Shown here: piece after piece, positions 32,317 through 41,372 of the stretch | Position numbering within the stretch: position 1 is the first letter of the stretch | Layout: every line of letters starts with the position of its first letter | Assembly (NCBI RefSeq): GCF_001399685.1 | Contig: NZ_JTHN01000093.1 | Location: forward strand, 1-45,870 | Origin: Paenibacillus sp. A3 | GTDB lineage: Bacteria > Bacillota > Bacilli > Paenibacillales > NBRC-103111 | Length of the DNA stretch: 45,870 nt | Reading direction: 5' to 3' | Notes under the pieces: model-generated | Told to the model about the DNA's origin: nothing | Database searches by the model: none | The model's input: the letters and a program-made list of their open reading frames with translations, nothing else | Translations under genes and position numbers: made by a program

Positions 32317-34488
32317 TTAAAGCCCGGCCTTCACAAAATCGTCTTGGACGCCGGCGATCAGCGGGGATGGCTCGCCCGAGTAGTACAGCTTCAACTCGTG
32401 CAAGGCCCGGGTGCAGCCGACATAGAGCAGCTTCGCGTCCTGCGGCGTCTGTGCGTAATGGACTGGATCGACGTCCACGAGCAGGACGGAATCGAACTCG
32501 AGCCCTTTGGCCATGTACACCGGAACGACGGAGACGCCGCCCTCGTACTGCTGCTGGCCCGGGACGATCAGGTTCACGCCGTCGCATCCGGCGGCGTGCA
32601 GCTGCGTGTGCAGCTCGCGGCACCGCTCCTCCGTGCGGGCGAGGACGGCCAGCGTGCCTGCGCCCTCGCGCTGCCGGTGTTCCTGCACGGCTTCGGCGAT
32701 AAGCTTCGCCAGCGCCGGACCGTCCGCCTGCGCGAGCTCGACCGGCTCGCCGCTGCGGAATACCGGAACCGCCAGCGCCGGCGGTTCGGCTAGTCCACGC
32801 TTCAGCACTTCGTTCGCGAAGTAAATGATTTCCATTGTCGACCGGTAGCTGCGGTTCAGCGTATAGTACGCGCGGTTCTCTTCCGGGAACAGCGCCAGCA
32901 GCTCTTGCCAATCCCGAACGCCCTGATAGGCGTGGATGCCTTGCGACAAATCACCGAGGATCGAGAACGAACCGTTCTTCGTGTGCAGTGCCAGCAGCGC
33001 CACCTGGAATGGCGAGAAGTCCTGCGCTTCGTCAATGACCGTATGATCGAAGCGCAAATCGCCGTGAATGCCTTCGAAGCGCTGGCGAATATAGAGCAGG
33101 GGGGCGAGATCTTCCGGCTGTACCAGCTTCTTTTTGGCCGCCGTGAGCGTGGATTGCCGCAGCTCCTCGGGAATGAACCGCTCATCCGCTTCGGACACGA
33201 AAGGCAAGGAGCCGGACTCCGCCGTACGGAACAGCTCCCTATAGAAGCCGAAAGGGGAGTAGGCTGTCCATAGCTTGCCGTAATCGCGAAGCCGGGCGGA
33301 GCCGCGCTTCTTGTAGTCCTTCTTCAGGTGGACTTCCCACACTTTATCGAGCTCCATCTCCAGCCAGCGCTTGATCCGCGCCAGCACCCGCTCGCGGCGC
33401 TTCATCAGCGGCTCATGCTTGTATTCCACCGCGTACCAGTCGCGGATGGTGCGGTACGGGAGCTTGGCGCCGTCCCACGGAACAAAATCCGTCTGCGGCA
33501 CCGCCTGCAGCTCGTATGCGTTCAAGAGCCCGTCCAGCCACTGCATGAAGCGGAGCGAACCCTTAAACCGGCCGGGCGCCGTATCGTCCATGACCGGACG
33601 CGCCGCGCCGACGGTGAACCAATGTCGCAGCGCCTGTGCCGGATCGGCCAGCTTGACCTCATGGTCCAGCAGCTCCAGCGCCCAGTCGGCGAAGGTAGTC
33701 TGCTGAATATGCCCGACGCCAAGCTCAGGCAGAACGCCGGAAATGTAATCGAGAAACATGCGGGAAGGAGCGAAAATGATCATTTTTTCCGCTTTAACCT
33801 GATCCCGGTATTGGTAGAGCAGGTAAGCGAGCCGGTGCAGGGCCACGGTCGTTTTTCCGCTTCCGGCGACGCCTTGAATAACGAGCGCATGGTTTTTGCC
33901 GGCCCGGATGATCGCATCCTGCTCCGCCTGGATCGTCGAGACGATGTCGCGCAGCTTGTTGTCTTTGTTCTCGCCGAGCCGGTACAGCAGGAACTCGTCC
34001 GTGACCGCCATCGCGTCCGATTCGCGGTCGAACGTATCGACCACGCGCTGTAAAATTTGCTTGCGGATCACGAGGTTGCGCTTCAAGTAGACGAGCCCTT
34101 GCACGACGCCGTCCGGCGAATCGTAGCTGGCCGCTTCGGCGCCACCCGTGAACGAATAAAAAAGGCTCGCTACCGGAGCGCGCCAATCGATAACCATCAA
34201 CTCGGGAGAGTCCGCCTTTTCCACGCCGGACTTGCCTATATAGAGCGGGGCCGGACCCGGCTTTCCCGTTTCGTGAAAATCCAGTCTGCCGAAGTAAGGC
34301 TCGGGCAGCGCGTGCGCCAAGCTGCGCCGCTTGGTTTCGCGGATCGACTCCAGCACCTGCTCCGTCATATCGTGTCCCGTATAGGTCGGAATAGCCTGAA
34401 GTGCCTCCAGATGTCTTTCCATTTCGTGTATCGTTTGCTCCAGTCTTTCTTTTTCCTCCAAGTAAGCGCTTTGCAGACCGGATTCCAT
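32317..34488 (-). CDS. helD: HelD-type superfamily 1 helicase, RNA polymerase recycling factor
   Basis: A 723-residue UvrD-like ATPase of the HelD family, which in B. subtilis binds RNA polymerase and helps remove it from DNA after transcription. The N-terminal ~60 residues are a coiled coil (YLEEKERLEQTIHEMERHLEALQ), the arm inserted into the secondary channel in known structures. Then come MVIDWRAPVASLFY (about 98-111), typical of HelD, Walker A GVAGSGKTT (206-214), motif II VIDEAQDFSPFQ, and motif NRSYRSTMEI. The C-terminus carries VLLVDVDP and LYVGCTRALHEL, both canonical. GGAGGT precedes the ATG. Length close to B. subtilis HelD (774). Confidence 0.92.
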   Translation of the reverse strand: MESGLQSAYLEEKERLEQTIHEMERHLEALQAIPTYTGHDMTEQVLESIRETKRRSLAHALPEPYFGRLDFHETGKPGPAPLYIGKSGVEKADSPELMVIDWRAPVASLFYSFTGGAEAASYDSPDGVVQGLVYLKRNLVIRKQILQRVVDTFDRESDAMAVTDEFLLYRLGENKDNKLRDIVSTIQAEQDAIIRAGKNHALVIQGVAGSGKTTVALHRLAYLLYQYRDQVKAEKMIIFAPSRMFLDYISGVLPELGVGHIQQTTFADWALELLDHEVKLADPAQALRHWFTVGAARPVMDDTAPGRFKGSLRFMQWLDGLLNAYELQAVPQTDFVPWDGAKLPYRTIRDWYAVEYKHEPLMKRRERVLARIKRWLEMELDKVWEVHLKKDYKKRGSARLRDYGKLWTAYSPFGFYRELFRTAESGSLPFVSEADERFIPEELRQSTLTAAKKKLVQPEDLAPLLYIRQRFEGIHGDLRFDHTVIDEAQDFSPFQVALLALHTKNGSFSILGDLSQGIHAYQGVRDWQELLALFPEENRAYYTLNRSYRSTMEIIYFANEVLKRGLAEPPALAVPVFRSGEPVELAQADGPALAKLIAEAVQEHRQREGAGTLAVLARTEERCRELHTQLHAAGCDGVNLIVPGQQQYEGGVSVVPVYMAKGLEFDSVLLVDVDPVHYAQTPQDAKLLYVGCTRALHELKLYYSGEPSPLIAGVQDDFVKAGL

Positions 34489-34652
34489 GGGTCCGTACCT
34501 CCGTTCGTGTTATGAATTCCCAAAAATGGACAGGAGTAATACTATAGCACAACGGAGCTTGGCGTTGCAAGCGTTTTAAACGTTTTTGTACGGGAGGTCG
34601 GCCATTTTCAATCGTTCGGTCGGTCCGGCAGTTCTTATGGATCAATGAGAAC

Positions 34653-34966
34653 TTACACCGGCGGAATGCTTTGTGCGAACCGGAACACGTTATCCGGGTC
34701 GTATTTCCGCTTGATCCGGCGCAGCGCGTTAAGATTGGAGCCGTAATACGCTTGCGCCCAGTTGGGGTCGAAGACGTTAGGGTAATTGACGTACTGGCCG
34801 AACGTATAAGGCAGCAATGCCTTCCGAATGCCCTCGGTCCAGCGGATATGGGATCGTCAGCCGCCGGATATTTCGAGAACCGGGCATTGTAATTCATCCT
34901 CGCGTCATCATATTCCGCGCTTCCGGGGAGCGCAATCCGGCCGGTAAGCGCACGCGTCGATCTCAT
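34653..34966 (-). pseudogene. Remnant of a BBE-type FAD-linked oxidase, internally deleted and frameshifted
   Basis: The start is intact: AAAGGGGGTGGAG then ATG at 34966, giving MRSTRALTGRIALPGSAEYDDARMNYNARFSKYPAA, the usual N-terminus of FAD-binding oxidoreductases. About 35 residues later the reading continues, in another frame, with HIRWTEGIRKALLPYTFGQYVNYP ... YYGSNLNALRRIKRKYDPDNVF, ending PPV-stop at 34653: this is the C-terminal berberine-bridge-enzyme (BBE) domain. Roughly 350 residues of FAD-binding and substrate domains are missing and the two ends join near 34850-34865, where the frames do not match. The gene cannot make a functional enzyme. The junction sequence lies around GCTGACGATCCCA on the minus strand. 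Confidence 0.8.
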
Positions 34967-35146
34967 GCTGCGGCTCCACCCCCTTTATTCGAAGCAAAGT
35001 CCCCGCCGTTCATTCCAATATATTCATGACCTGACTGCCCCATGAGAGGACGATGGGGGCAAGGGAGAGCCTGCTTGGATAAGCGGTTCTTGATGGTTTA
35101 TCGGACACCATATTATGGCGTAAAGTCCAAGCCAATGCATGATATG

Positions 35147-35176
35147 GAATAAAGTAACTGCGAACGATGAATACTA
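35147..35176 (+). promoter_or_regulatory. Candidate sigma-G (forespore) promoter of the ger operon
   Basis: GAATA at 35147-35151 matches the sigma-G -35 (GHATR) exactly. After 18 bp comes AATACTA at 35170-35176, a 6/7 match to the -10 consensus CATWMTA (first base differs). The leader to the ATG at 35210 is about 27 nt with GAGGTCGAGGA as ribosome site. gerA-type operons are known sigma-G targets in Bacillus. Confidence 0.6.
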
Positions 35177-35209
35177 CTTTCATTAACTTAAGATTGAGGT
35201 CGAGGAACC

Positions 35210-36862
35210 ATGCAGCATTTTTCTCGCAGCAACCAAAGCATGAACCGCTCGCAGGCCTCACAGCAAACCAACCAGCAGGAAGGCGGCAACAAGCCGTCAG
35301 GCAGAGGCAATAACCCATCGGACGTCGAGAAGCCGCTGAATAGCGAGCTGCAGCATAATCTGGAAGCGATCAAAGGACAGTTTGGGAACAGCTCCGATCT
35401 TATTGTCAGGATGATTTGTGTCGGACCGAACGCTGCGGTCCAATGCGCTTTTGTCTACATCGGAGGTCTTGTAGATTCCCAATCCGTATTTCGTTTCATG
35501 GACTCGTTTCTTGCCGATGCCGAAAAACACGAGTTGGGCGATTCCCATCAGGTGATGACCAATATGGATTGGATTTTGCGGCATATGCCCGTTACCATCG
35601 GGGATATCCATATTCAAAACCAACTCCATGCCCTATACTCTTCCTTGCTTGTAGGACACACGGTGCTTCTGATTGACGGATGCCGACAGGCGCTGTCGGT
35701 GAACACGGGCGGCGGGGAATACCGAAGCGTCTCCGAGCCTACCGCACAGACCGTCGTCCGCGGGCCCCAGGAAGGTTTTACCGAATCCGTCCATACGAAC
35801 ATAGCCATGATCCGCCGAAAAATTAAAAGCTCGAACGTAAGGGTGGAGTCAAGGCAGGTTGGACGCGTGACGCAAACGGACGTCTGCATCATGTATATTC
35901 ATGGCCTTGTCAACGACGATATTCTCCGGCGCGTACGCGATCGTCTCGCACAGATCGATATTGACGGCATCCTGGAAAGCAACTATATTGAGGAATTTCT
36001 TCAGGACAGCAAATATTCCGTTTTTCCGACCGTTAACAATTCCGAGCGTCCGGATGTGATCGCCGCAGCCTTGCTTGAGGGACGTGTCGCGATCCTGATT
36101 GACGGAACGCCCTTTGTTCTGGTCGTGCCCGCAGTGTTTACCCAGTTTCTGCAGGCGGCCGAAGACTACTATCATCGGTCGGACTACGGGTTGATCCGCA
36201 TATTACGATATATCGCGCTTGTCATATCCTTGCTTGCGCCTTCGCTCTATATTGCGATCACCACCTTTCATCAAGAGATGATTCCGACGACTCTGCTGAT
36301 CAGCCTTGCCGGGCAACGGGAGGGGATTCCTTTCCCCGCTCTGATTGAGGCGCTCATGATGGAGGTAACGTTCGAGCTGCTGCGTGAAGCAGGCATTCGC
36401 ATGCCCAGAGCCGTCGGCACCTCGATATCGATCGTAGGCGCTTTGGTGCTGGGACAAGCCGCGGTCGATGCGGGCCTCGTTTCTCCGGCGATGGTCATTA
36501 TCGTATCGATTACGGCGATTGCCGGCTTTATATTTCCTAGTTTTGAACTGGGAATTTCGGTGAGGGTTCTCCGATTTGTGTTTATGGGGCTGGGCGCATC
36601 CTTCGGGTTTTTCGGTATCATTATAGGGCTTGTCGTGCTGGTGCTGCACTTGAGCCACTTAAGCTCCTTCGGCATCCCGTACTTGTCGCCAATAGCGCCG
36701 TTCAGGCTATCCGATCAAAAGGATGCCATTATACGGGTTCCGTGGTGGCAAATGTATACGCGTCCCGATGCTTACCACCCACTGAGTCAGCATCGCGTTT
36801 CGAAACCATCCGATCCGAAGAATGAAAAGCAGCACGACAAGGAAGAGCAGACTCAAAGGTAA
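35210..36862 (+). CDS. gerKA: Spore germination receptor subunit A (GerA/GerKA family)
   Basis: A 550-residue inner-membrane subunit of a nutrient germinant receptor. The N-terminal ~300 residues form the family's cytoplasmic domain (LIVRMICV, then VYIGGLVDSQSV, LLVGHTVLLIDG, GRVAILIDGTPFVLVVP). Four or five transmembrane helices follow (about 325-480), with the conserved IPFPALIEALMMEVTFELLREAGIRMP and GALVLGQAAVDAGLVSPAMVI. The leading Gln/Asn/Ser-rich segment is variable in the family and the tail is hydrophilic. It is the first gene of a five-gene operon, in which A, C, B and D subunits together sense germinants in the dormant spore. Specific germinant unknown. Confidence 0.93.
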   Translation: MQHFSRSNQSMNRSQASQQTNQQEGGNKPSGRGNNPSDVEKPLNSELQHNLEAIKGQFGNSSDLIVRMICVGPNAAVQCAFVYIGGLVDSQSVFRFMDSFLADAEKHELGDSHQVMTNMDWILRHMPVTIGDIHIQNQLHALYSSLLVGHTVLLIDGCRQALSVNTGGGEYRSVSEPTAQTVVRGPQEGFTESVHTNIAMIRRKIKSSNVRVESRQVGRVTQTDVCIMYIHGLVNDDILRRVRDRLAQIDIDGILESNYIEEFLQDSKYSVFPTVNNSERPDVIAAALLEGRVAILIDGTPFVLVVPAVFTQFLQAAEDYYHRSDYGLIRILRYIALVISLLAPSLYIAITTFHQEMIPTTLLISLAGQREGIPFPALIEALMMEVTFELLREAGIRMPRAVGTSISIVGALVLGQAAVDAGLVSPAMVIIVSITAIAGFIFPSFELGISVRVLRFVFMGLGASFGFFGIIIGLVVLVLHLSHLSSFGIPYLSPIAPFRLSDQKDAIIRVPWWQMYTRPDAYHPLSQHRVSKPSDPKNEKQHDKEEQTQR

Positions 36863-36876
36863 GGGGGAGGACGTAC

Positions 36877-38088
36877 TTGCGGCGAATCGCAATATGGATC
36901 CTATGTTGTCTGATTCTGTTGTCGTCGCTTACCGGCTGCTGGAGCCGGCGGGAGCTGAACGACATTTCCATTGTCGTCGGCATTGGCATCGATAAGCAAG
37001 ATAATGATTATTTGCTGTCCGCACAAGTCGTCATTCCCGAAGCCGTAGCGTCGAAGCAGGGGACGGGAGGAGGGGTCCCGACGGCCATCCTGCAATCGGC
37101 GGCTCCCACCATGGTCGAAGCGATCCGCAAGATGATCAAAACCTCCCCGAGATACTTTTACTTATCGCATCTGCGGGTGCTGGTAATTAGCGAACAGGTG
37201 GCCCGCGAAGGGATTCAAGACATCTTGGACTTCTTTTCGAGAGACAGCGAGCTCCGTGCCGACTTCTACATCCTGCTTGCCAAAGGTCAACGCGCGGAAG
37301 ACATCTTGAGCGTCATCACGAGACTTGAAAAATCGCAGGCTACCAAGCTGTTTAAATCGTTGGAGTGGAACCGAAGATTAACCGGGGAAACGGCAAACGT
37401 GTTTTTGGACGAACTACTGGCTGACTTGATCAGTACGGGGAAAATGGCTGTGTTGTCGGGTGTCGAGATTCTAGGTAATAAAAAGCAGGCAGAGCAAATC
37501 AAGAACATTCAAAAAAGCGCTGACTATGCGCATTTCAAGATGTCATCGATTGGCGTATTCAAAGACGATAAGCTGGTCGGCTGGTTAAACGAAAGCGAAA
37601 GCAGGAGCTTCAACTATATTACCGGGAAAATCCGAGGCTCAGTGGAAAGGGTGGCCTGCCCCAAGAAAGATACTCTTGACCTGCGCGTGAATCGGATCCG
37701 AAGCAAAATCAAGGCCAACGTGGTAAAAGGAAAGCCTCAGGGCAGGGTGGATCTTTTCCTGGAGGCCGACGTTTCGGAAGTGAACTGCGTCATCGATCTG
37801 GATAAGCCGGAGTCGTTGCAAACGCTGGGAAAAAAATTAGCGGAGAAATTGCAAGCCTCCCTAAAGCAGGTGGTCCGAAAAGCGCAGAAAACGTACGGTG
37901 CGGACATTTTCGGCTTTGGCAACGCGATTCATCGCGCCAATTCGATAGCGTGGAAAAAGCTGAGCAAGAATTGGAAAAAAGAGTTCGTAAAGATGCCTGT
38001 TACCATATCCGTCCATGTGAAAGTCAGACGGACGGGTACGCAGTCCAATTCGTTTATTAACGATATCCAGAAGAAGAAGGAGCAATAG
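36877..38088 (+). CDS. gerKC: Spore germination receptor lipoprotein subunit C (GerKC family)
   Basis: A 403-residue lipoprotein anchored on the outer face of the inner spore membrane. The signal ends in lipobox LTGC with C21 followed by WSRRELND, a motif strongly typical of GerAC proteins. Later family segments include VVGIGIDKQD, SPRYFYLSHLRVLVISEQVAREG and KSQATKLFKSLEWN. Start is TTG at 36877, chosen because AAGGGGGAGG at 36861-36870 lies 6 bp upstream and the signal peptide begins there. It overlaps no neighbour; spacing to gerKA is 14 bp and to the D gene 3 bp. Confidence 0.93.
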   Translation: MRRIAIWILCCLILLSSLTGCWSRRELNDISIVVGIGIDKQDNDYLLSAQVVIPEAVASKQGTGGGVPTAILQSAAPTMVEAIRKMIKTSPRYFYLSHLRVLVISEQVAREGIQDILDFFSRDSELRADFYILLAKGQRAEDILSVITRLEKSQATKLFKSLEWNRRLTGETANVFLDELLADLISTGKMAVLSGVEILGNKKQAEQIKNIQKSADYAHFKMSSIGVFKDDKLVGWLNESESRSFNYITGKIRGSVERVACPKKDTLDLRVNRIRSKIKANVVKGKPQGRVDLFLEADVSEVNCVIDLDKPESLQTLGKKLAEKLQASLKQVVRKAQKTYGADIFGFGNAIHRANSIAWKKLSKNWKKEFVKMPVTISVHVKVRRTGTQSNSFINDIQKKKEQ

Positions 38089-38091
38089 GTC

Positions 38092-38334
38092 ATGCTGGCG
38101 ATTGCAGGCATTCTTGCTTTCGGAGCGGTTATCGTTTGGATGGAAGTGCCCTATCTGCTGAAGAACAAAAGAAAGAAGGACCTGTGGATATTTTCCTTTC
38201 TGTTGGCCTTGGGCCTCGGGCTAAGTATTGCCAAAAGCATGCGGCTGGAAATCCCGAATCCATTGGAATGGATCGCGTACTTATACAGGCCGGTCAGTGA
38301 TTATGTATTCGGAATGTTGGAATCATCGGATTAG
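38092..38334 (+). CDS. Small germination-receptor accessory protein, D-subunit type
   Basis: An 80-residue protein with two hydrophobic segments: MLAIAGILAFGAVIVWMEVPYLL and FSFLLALGLGLSIAKSM, separated by the basic KNKRKKD. This two-helix form and the position inside a ger operon match the small D proteins found with some GerA-type receptors, which can modulate germination. The start ATG lies 3 bp after the gerKC stop; GGAG in AAGAAGGAGCAATAGGTC supplies the ribosome site, and translation is coupled. I see no enzyme motif. Confidence 0.75.
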   Translation: MLAIAGILAFGAVIVWMEVPYLLKNKRKKDLWIFSFLLALGLGLSIAKSMRLEIPNPLEWIAYLYRPVSDYVFGMLESSD

Positions 38335-38347
38335 CGGGTGATCGGGG

Positions 38348-39445
38348 ATGGATGATCGAATCAGCGCAAGACAATTTTTGCTGCTTGTCATTTTTTTTAC
38401 GATTGGAAGCTCCGTTTTGTTTGTACCTACGGCCACTGCTGCCACCGCCAAACAAGATGCATGGATCTCCATCGTCACGGGAATCGGACTAAGCTTTCTT
38501 CTGATGTATCTGTATATCGCCGTTGGGGATCGTTATCCCGGTCTAAGTCTGGTGGAGCTGAGCCAAAAACTGCTCGGCAAGTGGCTCGGCGCGGCGGTGT
38601 CGGTCTTTTTGATCATCAATACGTTCATGGTCGGAGCCGTAGCGTTAATCGATTTCGCGGGAACGTTCGTAAGCCGGCAAATCATGCCCGACACCCCTGT
38701 ATATGCAGCCAATATTCTCTACACGATGTCGGCCGTCATCGGTTTACGGCTTGGATTGCGAACGATAGCCCGCGCTGCCGAAGTGCTGTTTCCGATCATC
38801 ACGGCGCTCTTTATCATCATGATTTTAACCGTGTCGCCAAACATCAATACGGATAATTTACAGCCCGTATTTGAAATGGGTTTCAAGCCGCACGCCAAGG
38901 CCAATATTTCTTATTTCGCCTTCTCTAGTTTTCCCACGGTCTTTTTCCTGATGATCTATCCTTCTTGCGTGAGGGAAGGGAAAAAGGCATCGACAGCTTT
39001 TCTGCTTGGCACCCTGATCGGCGGCCTGTTTTTGCTGATCATCACCACGGTCTGCATAGCCGTACTTGGAGCGGAAGGAACCGCCCGGCAAGCTTATCCC
39101 AGCTATACGCTGGCCAAGAAAATCAATATCGCCAATTTTTTTACGCGCATTGAAGTGCTTATGGCGGCCTTATGGCTGGTAGCGCTCTATTTTAAGCTGA
39201 TCGTTTATTTTTACGCGGGGATGCGAGGATTGGCGCAATTGTTCAAAATGAAAGATAGCCGCTCCCTGGTGCTCCCATTAGGAGTAATTGCCGTTGCCCT
39301 CTCCCGCATTATATATCCATCCGCCGCTTACCGGTACGAGTGGGATACGAAGATATGGCCTTTGTATGCTGGAACCTCCGGATTGATCCTCCCCTTGCTT
39401 CTGCTTGGGATAGGGGCCGTCCAAAAGAGAATCCGCAACCGTTGA
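38348..39445 (+). CDS. gerKB: Spore germination permease, B subunit copy 1 (GerKB family)
   Basis: A 365-residue integral membrane protein of the spore permease branch of the APC superfamily, about ten helices. Typical segments are ISARQFLLLVIFFTIGSSVLFVP, LLGKWLGAAVSV, VSRQIMPDTP, and YPSYTLAKKINIANFFTRIEVLMAALW. B subunits bind the germinant in GerA-type receptors. Starts 13 bp after the small D gene. A close paralogue follows directly, so the operon has two B genes. The ribosome site is modest (GATCGGGG). Confidence 0.92.
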   Translation: MDDRISARQFLLLVIFFTIGSSVLFVPTATAATAKQDAWISIVTGIGLSFLLMYLYIAVGDRYPGLSLVELSQKLLGKWLGAAVSVFLIINTFMVGAVALIDFAGTFVSRQIMPDTPVYAANILYTMSAVIGLRLGLRTIARAAEVLFPIITALFIIMILTVSPNINTDNLQPVFEMGFKPHAKANISYFAFSSFPTVFFLMIYPSCVREGKKASTAFLLGTLIGGLFLLIITTVCIAVLGAEGTARQAYPSYTLAKKINIANFFTRIEVLMAALWLVALYFKLIVYFYAGMRGLAQLFKMKDSRSLVLPLGVIAVALSRIIYPSAAYRYEWDTKIWPLYAGTSGLILPLLLLGIGAVQKRIRNR

Positions 39446-39467
39446 TTCGACAAAAGGGGGGGATCAG

Positions 39468-40568
39468 ATGGACAACGACAAAAAAATAACCGTCAGGCAA
39501 TTTTTGATGATGGTCATTCTTTACTCGATCGGCAGCTCCATCTTGTTCATCCCGTCAGGTACCGCCACTTATACGAAACAAGGAGCATGGATTTCCATCC
39601 TGGCCGGTATGGCGACGGGAGTGCCGATTATTCTGCTGTTCTTGAACTTGGCTCGCCGTTACCCCGAAATGACCTTTGTCGAAATCAGCAACCGGCTGCT
39701 TGGAAAATGGTTGGGTACGGCCTTTTCGCTCTATTGGATATTAACCGCTTTTCTCGGCGGAGCGACAACGCTGGTGTATTACATGGGCAATTTTATTACG
39801 ACGCAAATTATGCCCGATACGCCGGAATATACGATTAATATCATGTTTACCGGTATCATCGTCATGGGCCTTTTGCTCGGATTGAATACGCTTGCCCGTG
39901 CTGTGGAGGTGCTGTTTCCGGTCGTTATCGTGCTGTTTTGCGTTTTGATCGTATTCGTCTCTCCCAAAATACAAATCGAGCATTTCCTGCCCGTCATCGA
40001 TGTCGGAATCAAGCCGTTCATCAAGGCTGTCTTATCATATGTCAGCTATACGTCGGCTCCCGTTGTCTTTTTTTTAATGATTTACCCCTCTTCTGTACGG
40101 GGAGGGACAAAAGCTGCGAAGGTGCTGCTGATAGGAAACCTGCTCGGTGGCTTGCTGTTATTGATCATTACGGCGGTATCCGTCGGCGTGTTGGGGGCGG
40201 GACCGACAGCGCGGCAATTTTATCCCAGCTATGCGCTTGCCAAACGGATTAATATTGGAAATTTCGTTACGCGAATCGAGGTCATCGTAGCCACATTTTG
40301 GATCATCGGGCTTTATTACAAGACGGCGATCTACTTCTACACCATGCTGAAGGGGACCGCCCAATTGTTTAATGTGCATTCCGAGCGTGTGCTTGCGCTG
40401 CCTCTGGGGCTGATTATGTTGGTTTTGTCTCTGGTTGTTTATCCAAATTCTGCATATCAACTGCAATGGGATGAGCGGACGTGGTCGATGTACGGTACGA
40501 CGGCCGGGCTGATCTTTCCGCTGGTGCTGCTTGCCGTCGATACGTTCCGCAAAAAGAAAAAACCGTAA
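39468..40568 (+). CDS. gerKB: Spore germination permease, B subunit copy 2 (GerKB family)
   Basis: A 366-residue paralogue of the preceding gene, same topology. Matching blocks are VRQFLMMVILYSIGSSILFIPS, LLGKWLGTAFSLY, TQIMPDTPEY, MIYPSSVRGGTKAAK and YPSYALAKRINIGNFVTRIEV; I estimate about half the residues are identical. AAAGGGGGG precedes the ATG, giving the stronger ribosome site of the two B genes. Presence of two B subunits suggests two germinant specificities sharing one A/C scaffold, or sub-functionalisation after duplication. Last gene of the operon; no strong terminator is visible before 40617. Confidence 0.92.
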   Translation: MDNDKKITVRQFLMMVILYSIGSSILFIPSGTATYTKQGAWISILAGMATGVPIILLFLNLARRYPEMTFVEISNRLLGKWLGTAFSLYWILTAFLGGATTLVYYMGNFITTQIMPDTPEYTINIMFTGIIVMGLLLGLNTLARAVEVLFPVVIVLFCVLIVFVSPKIQIEHFLPVIDVGIKPFIKAVLSYVSYTSAPVVFFLMIYPSSVRGGTKAAKVLLIGNLLGGLLLLIITAVSVGVLGAGPTARQFYPSYALAKRINIGNFVTRIEVIVATFWIIGLYYKTAIYFYTMLKGTAQLFNVHSERVLALPLGLIMLVLSLVVYPNSAYQLQWDERTWSMYGTTAGLIFPLVLLAVDTFRKKKKP

Positions 40569-40616
40569 CGGCAGGTCACGGCTTGTAATATAAAATGACG
40601 TCGGATCCTCGGCCGT

Positions 40617-41372
40617 TTATTCCGGCGCCTTGAGGCATGGTCCGATAAGGGCGCGGGTTCCCCGGGAGTAGTGGAGCAGGGCAGGAGTCCCCAGCTCCAA
40701 TCCGAATCCGCGCGTCAACGTGTTGCAGACGATGTCGGCTTCAGCCGTTTGCAGCCTCCAAGGTTCGTGATACACCTCTCCCCGGTACAGTCCGCCGCTG
40801 CGGCCGCACCGGCAATAGTAGATATAACGCTCCATAAGCCAGTGCTCGATCGTTCCTTGCCGGGCGGCGAATGGGGCGGAGACAGGGCGGTATGCGGCGC
40901 AGAAGATTTCGTCCGACCGGGAGGCCGGCAGCCGCCTGTTCTGAATCGCAATGCTTCCGCGGTCTGCACGGAAATGCATCTTCGCTTGATGGTACGGAAG
41001 CCGATACCACTGCTTGGCGATAGGAACAAGCAGGGGATGGGACGCGTCCATGGACAAAAAAAAGATGGCGGATTCCCCGCCCGACCGGATATACGTCCGG
41101 ACGTTAATCTCGGGAAACGAGCGCATCCAGGGCAGGGAAGGCATATATTTCAACCGTATTCCGCCGATGCGGAAGGGGAGGATGCCGATCCATGCCTGTC
41201 CATCCCAAGTGTCGATATCCAGCGCTTCAGGCACGAAGGAACGGATCGCTTCGAGAGGAACGGGCCAGTGGGAGAACAGGAAGTGTTCCCAGGTCTGCTT
41301 CATCGTCCATCGGAAAGCGGGCATCGGCGTATTCAATTCGACCCTCCCTTTCTGCAGCAGCTCATCATCCAT
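40617..41372 (-). CDS. YqjF-like protein (DUF2071)
   Basis: A 251-residue protein of the DUF2071/YqjF family. Typical features are TWEHFLFSHWPVPLEAIRSFVPEALDIDTWDGQAWIGILPFRI at the N-terminus and the later FPEINVRTYIRSGGESAIFFLSMDAS and LPYHQAKMHFRAD. The structure of the family resembles acetoacetate decarboxylase-like beta barrels; function not established. It overlaps the upstream YerD-like gene by 8 bp (ATGGATGA), so translation is coupled. Confidence 0.88.
   Translation of the reverse strand: MDDELLQKGRVELNTPMPAFRWTMKQTWEHFLFSHWPVPLEAIRSFVPEALDIDTWDGQAWIGILPFRIGGIRLKYMPSLPWMRSFPEINVRTYIRSGGESAIFFLSMDASHPLLVPIAKQWYRLPYHQAKMHFRADRGSIAIQNRRLPASRSDEIFCAAYRPVSAPFAARQGTIEHWLMERYIYYCRCGRSGGLYRGEVYHEPWRLQTAEADIVCNTLTRGFGLELGTPALLHYSRGTRALIGPCLKAPE

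Noticed and set aside
33794-34966. 390-codon minus-strand frame overlapping helD
   Set aside because: Only its first ~35 residues (the oxidase remnant) are protein-like; the rest reads helD out of frame.
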